From Calliopsis andreniformis (lineage: Eukaryota > Arthropoda > Insecta > Hymenoptera > Andrenidae): a stretch of DNA of 64,000 bases. A program made the translations under genes and the position numbers. Each line of letters begins with the position of its first letter. Position 1 is the first letter of the stretch. The stretch spans positions 12,480,501-12,544,500 of the forward strand of contig NW_027480432.1 in assembly GCF_051401765.1 (NCBI RefSeq). Direction: 5' to 3'. The notes beneath the pieces are model-generated. The model worked only from the letters and a program-made list of their open reading frames with translations. It had not been told where the DNA came from and did no database searches. Positions 60,451 to 64,000 of the stretch are shown here, piece by piece.

Positions 60451-61285
60451 CAGCAATATTAAAAGCCCTAGTATGTAGGTTTTACAGTGAATGAAAATAA
60501 CGCGTCTGACGTTGCAGTCAGCAGCTGCGTTCAACGCATACAACCACACATAACAGATGAGAGAACAAATGCAGTAGACCACATACATACGGAGACGTTG
60601 CGTTGTGCGTGTTTTGGCGTAGCGTTTAGAACACAGCTTCTACGTAATACACTGTACAAGGTGTTTCACCCAATTAGGTCAGGCTATAGCTCTTAAACGA
60701 TAAGACATAGAAAAAATTTTATTAGACAAACTTAAACAATATTGGATAATGCGTGTTTCGGCGTATGTGTATATCGTGTCTGTATGTCAACAAATGACGT
60801 TCATGAGTATGACGAAGATGGCAATTGTCGATATATATGACGACGCATTGTTTGACGAACATGCGCGATTTTAACTCACGTCCTTCCGATAGCGATCGTT
60901 TCGCGTACGCGATCATTGTGTATTTAAGTATCCTAGGAAACGGGGTGATGGGTGATTGTCACCGAGCATAGCCATGGGTCGTGAAGGCAGTCTCGTAAGG
61001 CTAGAAAGGACGAGAGGACGAGAAAAAGTGGCTGGTTTGATGAACGGATCAGAGCACACGTTCAGCGCCCCACGGACTCGCTATTCATTTCCTTAATTTT
61101 GTGAGCGGAGGTTCTTTCTGGGTGAATTCGAGAGAATGAGTGAGGATCACTCGAGCACGAAAAGAGAAATGTTCGCCCCGACATATATATGCATACATGT
61201 ATTAAATATGTATTCAAGAATGAAAATTTGTATGAAAACATTGTAATGCTTGTATAATACTCTTATATGTAATTAAAAAATATAA
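60451..61285. other. Unassigned, locally GC-richer sequence
   Basis: A MITE-end-like CAAGGTGTTTCACCCAATTAGG lies at 60658. The stretch 60830-61150 is GC-richer and contains GCGATCGTTTCGCGTACGCG. There is no ORF with a recognisable domain. Confidence 0.35.
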
Positions 61286-61289
61286 AAGC

Positions 61290-61400
61290 AAGGAAAGTGT
61301 TCTTTCCACTGGGTATCGAACCTCGGACATGTCACATACAATGAAACGATCATCTGCAAGTACCCAATCGCTTGCTTTAAAGATACTGTTGACTTCTTCA
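61290..61400 (-). repeat. tRNA-derived SINE (minus strand)
   Basis: On the minus strand AAGCGATTGGGTACTTGCAG (A-box region) is followed by ATGTCCGAGGTTCGATACCC. The second contains a perfect B box, GGTTCGATACC. The acceptor-stem pairing of a real tRNA is missing, so a SINE head is more likely than a tRNA gene. Confidence 0.55.
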
Positions 61401-62119
61401 TACATAGGTTATGGCAAGCCGTGTGATACGACTGGGAAGAGAGTGATACTATATGTATATACATATATGAAAATAAATTGAAGGCAAAGAACATAATATT
61501 TTTACAAGATACTGAGATTTCGGGAAAATTGAATTTAGCAATTTGTCTGATATATGTATTTTCGACTATCACCGGGCTTCATACATATACGTATATATGG
61601 AAGAGTAAGCAGTGCGCATGTCATTATTTTATATACATATATATATTTCTTCCCGGTTGTACCACGCGTCCTGCTACAGTCTGCGTACAGATTTGTTTTA
61701 ACTGTTACTAAAATATACGCATTAATATAAAATATTTCACAAAATATCATCGTTTAATTTCTAGATTCATTTCTCAAAATTTCACACAACTCTCTGAGGA
61801 TCACACCAAAGAGTTTCTTTCTAATTGTAAAATGGAAAGTGAAAATATTTGGACAATTCAATATATTGCACGTTGCTCGTGTCGCTTGCCCATGATTTGG
61901 ATAATGTTGAGTATTAAGAGTGAAGAGAGTAAGCTGCACTTTACATTTGCCTTTTCTTTTGACTTTCCGAAACTGTCCGAAGTGGTCCGAAATACCGAGC
62001 TCACGTACACACAACTGGTTCAGTAGTGTGTATGATGAACAGGAAATTTTCAGTAACGTACTTCGCCAGTTTGGGTATCACAAAATCCGATACAAAATCG
62101 GCAGCCTTTCTAATTCTAA
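61401..62119. other. AT-rich unassigned sequence
   Basis: Overlapping frames of 60-86 codons on both strands show no motif. No element ends are visible. Confidence 0.35.
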
Positions 62120-62149
62120 GTCCAACTAAATTTCTCATATATTTTACTC

Positions 62150-63630
62150 TGTTTTTCGATAAGTCAGTATAAATATGACTTTGTTCATGCTAAAGATAGA
62201 AAGAAATTTGTAGATAAAAATTTGGTATTGTTTGATACGTTGTATCATCGTACACTGCGATTTTTTCAGGAGTGCATTGGTGCAATTGCAATATGCAATT
62301 GCAGTTATTTCTTTAAACGGAATTCTACATTGGCGTAATTTGATAAAAAGAGCATTAGAGTACAACGTCGAAAAAATGAATTACTTTTCAAGATATTTAA
62401 CTTTTTATTAACATTTTGAATAAATGTTCAAATGTTACATCATTGCATTCTAAATATTTTCTTATCCATTTTTTTACTTTTAATTACATTCATCAGTTAC
62501 TGAGTCCTAACATTTAAGGAATTGTTTTTACTCATTCTTTTATCTTGTCTACTGAAATCAAACGTCGGGAATAGACCCATCTTTTAAAAATTCTACAAGA
62601 AAAAGTCAAACACATTTAAGTTCGATATACAGGGTGTCCCACTGAACACTGTTCAGTACGTTATTTCCTAAAGTATTAGAGATAAAAAAAATTGTTTATA
62701 CAGAATTGCATGGTTCGAAAGGGACAATTTATTAACGAAGGCGAATTTTTGTGACATTATTATTACATGAGATATGATGGTCAAGTTTGGTTTTTTAAGT
62801 GGAACTATATATTTTTTTACAGATCAGTTGATAGTGTGTTTCAAGACAAATACAGCGACGTCTAATTTATATACTTTTTTTAAATTAATTTTCGAGATAT
62901 TGCGCTTACAAATTTAGTGATTTTCGTCGAAAGAGAACCGCCCGCAGTACCTGTTGGTCAGAAAGGTTCTCTTCCGACGAAAATCATTAAACTTGCAAGC
63001 GCAATATCTCGAAAATTAATTAAAAAACTATCAACTGATCTATAAAAAAATATATAGATCCGTTTAAAAAACCAAACTTGACCATCATATCTCATGTAAC
63101 AATAATGTTATAAAAAATTTGCCTTCGCTAATTAATTGGCCCCTTCGGACCAAGCAATCCTATATGAACAATTTTTTTTTATCTCTAATACTTTAGGAAT
63201 TAACGCACTGTACGAGTAGAATTGAGACCACCAAATCATTTTTCTTCATAAGAACTCAGTAATTGAAGAATGTAATGAAGAGTGTAAACATAAGCCTATG
63301 AAAATGTTTAGAATACAATGATGTAACATTTAAACATTTATTGAAGATGTTAAGAGAAAGTTAAATATCTTGAAAAGTATGAATTATTCCGACATCGTAC
63401 TCCAATTCTTTTTTTTATCGAATTGCAACAAAAAATGTAGGCTTCCGTTTAAAAAATAAGTGCAATTGTACATTGCAACTGCACCGATAGACTTGAAAAA
63501 ATCGTACTGCACGATGACGAAGCTCGTTATACAACATAAAATTTTCATATACAATTTTTTGCCGTCTTCAATAGAAACAGAGTTATAATTCAGCCAGGTT
63601 ACTACTAGACTCAACCTGTATAGAATAATG
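62150..63630. repeat. Old outer inverted duplication with a foldback in its loop
   Basis: The left arm (62160-62560) and right arm (63217-63620) are inverted and roughly two-thirds identical. Shared blocks include TTTTCAAGATATTTAACTTT, ATGTTACATCATTG(C/T)ATTCTAAA and TTACTGAGT. A younger foldback (62640-63215) fills the space between them. Confidence 0.65.
62640..63215. mobile_element. Inner foldback element
   Basis: The left end is CAGGGTGTCCCACTG. The inverted arms share AAAGTATTAGAGATAAAAAA, CTTGACCATCATATCTCATG and CGAAAATTAATT. The loop lies at about 62938-62962. The extreme right terminus (complement of CAGGGTGTCCC) has been lost. Confidence 0.78.
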
Positions 63631-63936
63631 ATATATAAAATAACTAATTTTGAATTATAATAGCATTTAGAATAATATTACATAGAATTATATTTAGTAG
63701 GTATAAGAATCAGAGTAATGTAAGAAAATTTGTCTCTCCGTAACTTGCTTATCCAGTAATCTAAAGTCATTTTACAGTTATCCCAGAGTCTTTATATCAT
63801 TTTATTATTTCATGATTTTATCATGTTTACTATTTTTTACCATTTTTTACTATTTCATTATTTTCTGTATATATGCGGCCCTGAATTTAATATCCAGTAA
63901 TATTACTTACTATAGATAGTTATATGCATAGTATAC

Positions 63937-64000
63937 ATGGTGTACCGAGTATACGTTTTAATATTCTAAGGGGTGGTAGGATAGCTCAAGTGGAGCCCAA
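63937..64000 (+). mobile_element. Family B MITE left end, cut by window edge
   Basis: CATGGTGTACCGAGTATACG is followed by TTTTAATATTCTAAGG, with GGATAGCTCAAGTGGA as in the family B left arm (compare AGGCGAGCTCAAATGGAATA at 45645). Confidence 0.6.

Noticed and set aside
61754..62014. 86-codon minus-strand frame as a candidate 5' exon of the aminopeptidase-like gene
   Set aside because: It does not match the M1 N-domain, and the frame on the opposite strand is equally open. No phase-compatible donor was found.

Overview
This is an insect nuclear-genome window. It is AT-rich, with GT-AG introns, dispersed terminal-inverted-repeat elements, a poly(A)-tailed Jockey-type LINE and Ty3/gypsy LTR elements. 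Gene content and repeat style suggest Hymenoptera (bee, wasp or ant), but this is an inference and no species is claimed.

Left end (1-8.3 kb): this is the conserved part. The first four coding exons of an ANP32A/Mapmodulin-type leucine-rich-repeat phosphoprotein lie on the minus strand (start codon at 4163) and run off the left edge, with a 3.6-kb first intron. Upstream there is a cluster of TATCGATA (DRE) octamers. Divergently, on the plus strand, one long exon (6768-8220) encodes a Ser/Lys-rich, probably nuclear protein of about 478 residues. A 75-bp duplication carrying NRF-1-like and ETS-like motifs lies in front of it.

Middle (8.4-39 kb): this is a transposon graveyard with some recent arrivals. 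It holds foldback MITEs, diverged LTR pieces in both orientations, a full-length Jockey-clade LINE with a 13-bp target duplication (12975-17374), a decayed gypsy element (about 20.6-23.2 kb), and a young gypsy element with 453-bp LTRs about 98% identical (23673-27746). The single gypsy ORF joins gag directly to RT. Further right are a Tc1/mariner-type MITE, several tandem arrays and a 1.1-kb near-perfect foldback (37590-38715). I see no convincing host gene here.

Right part (39.8-58 kb): this is an M1-family (aminopeptidase N) locus on the minus strand. Eleven exons from 57948 down to 42957 splice in frame into about 775 residues reaching the C-terminal stop. All the catalytic elements have been replaced: the GAMEN motif, the HEXXH zinc site, the distal zinc glutamate and the catalytic tyrosine. 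It therefore looks like an intact-frame pseudo-peptidase. Its 5' exons were not found in the window. Downstream, two further exons (41288-39809) encode a cytoplasmic tail plus transmembrane anchor like that of a membrane aminopeptidase, but no peptidase exons follow. The introns are full of MITEs. Two introns are built largely from a hairpin-containing repeat that also occurs in the ANP32A intron.

Right end (58-64 kb): this holds piggyBac-like and Harbinger-like nested MITEs, a region of CCGAATATCC-like degenerate motifs, a tRNA-derived SINE and a foldback nested inside an older foldback.
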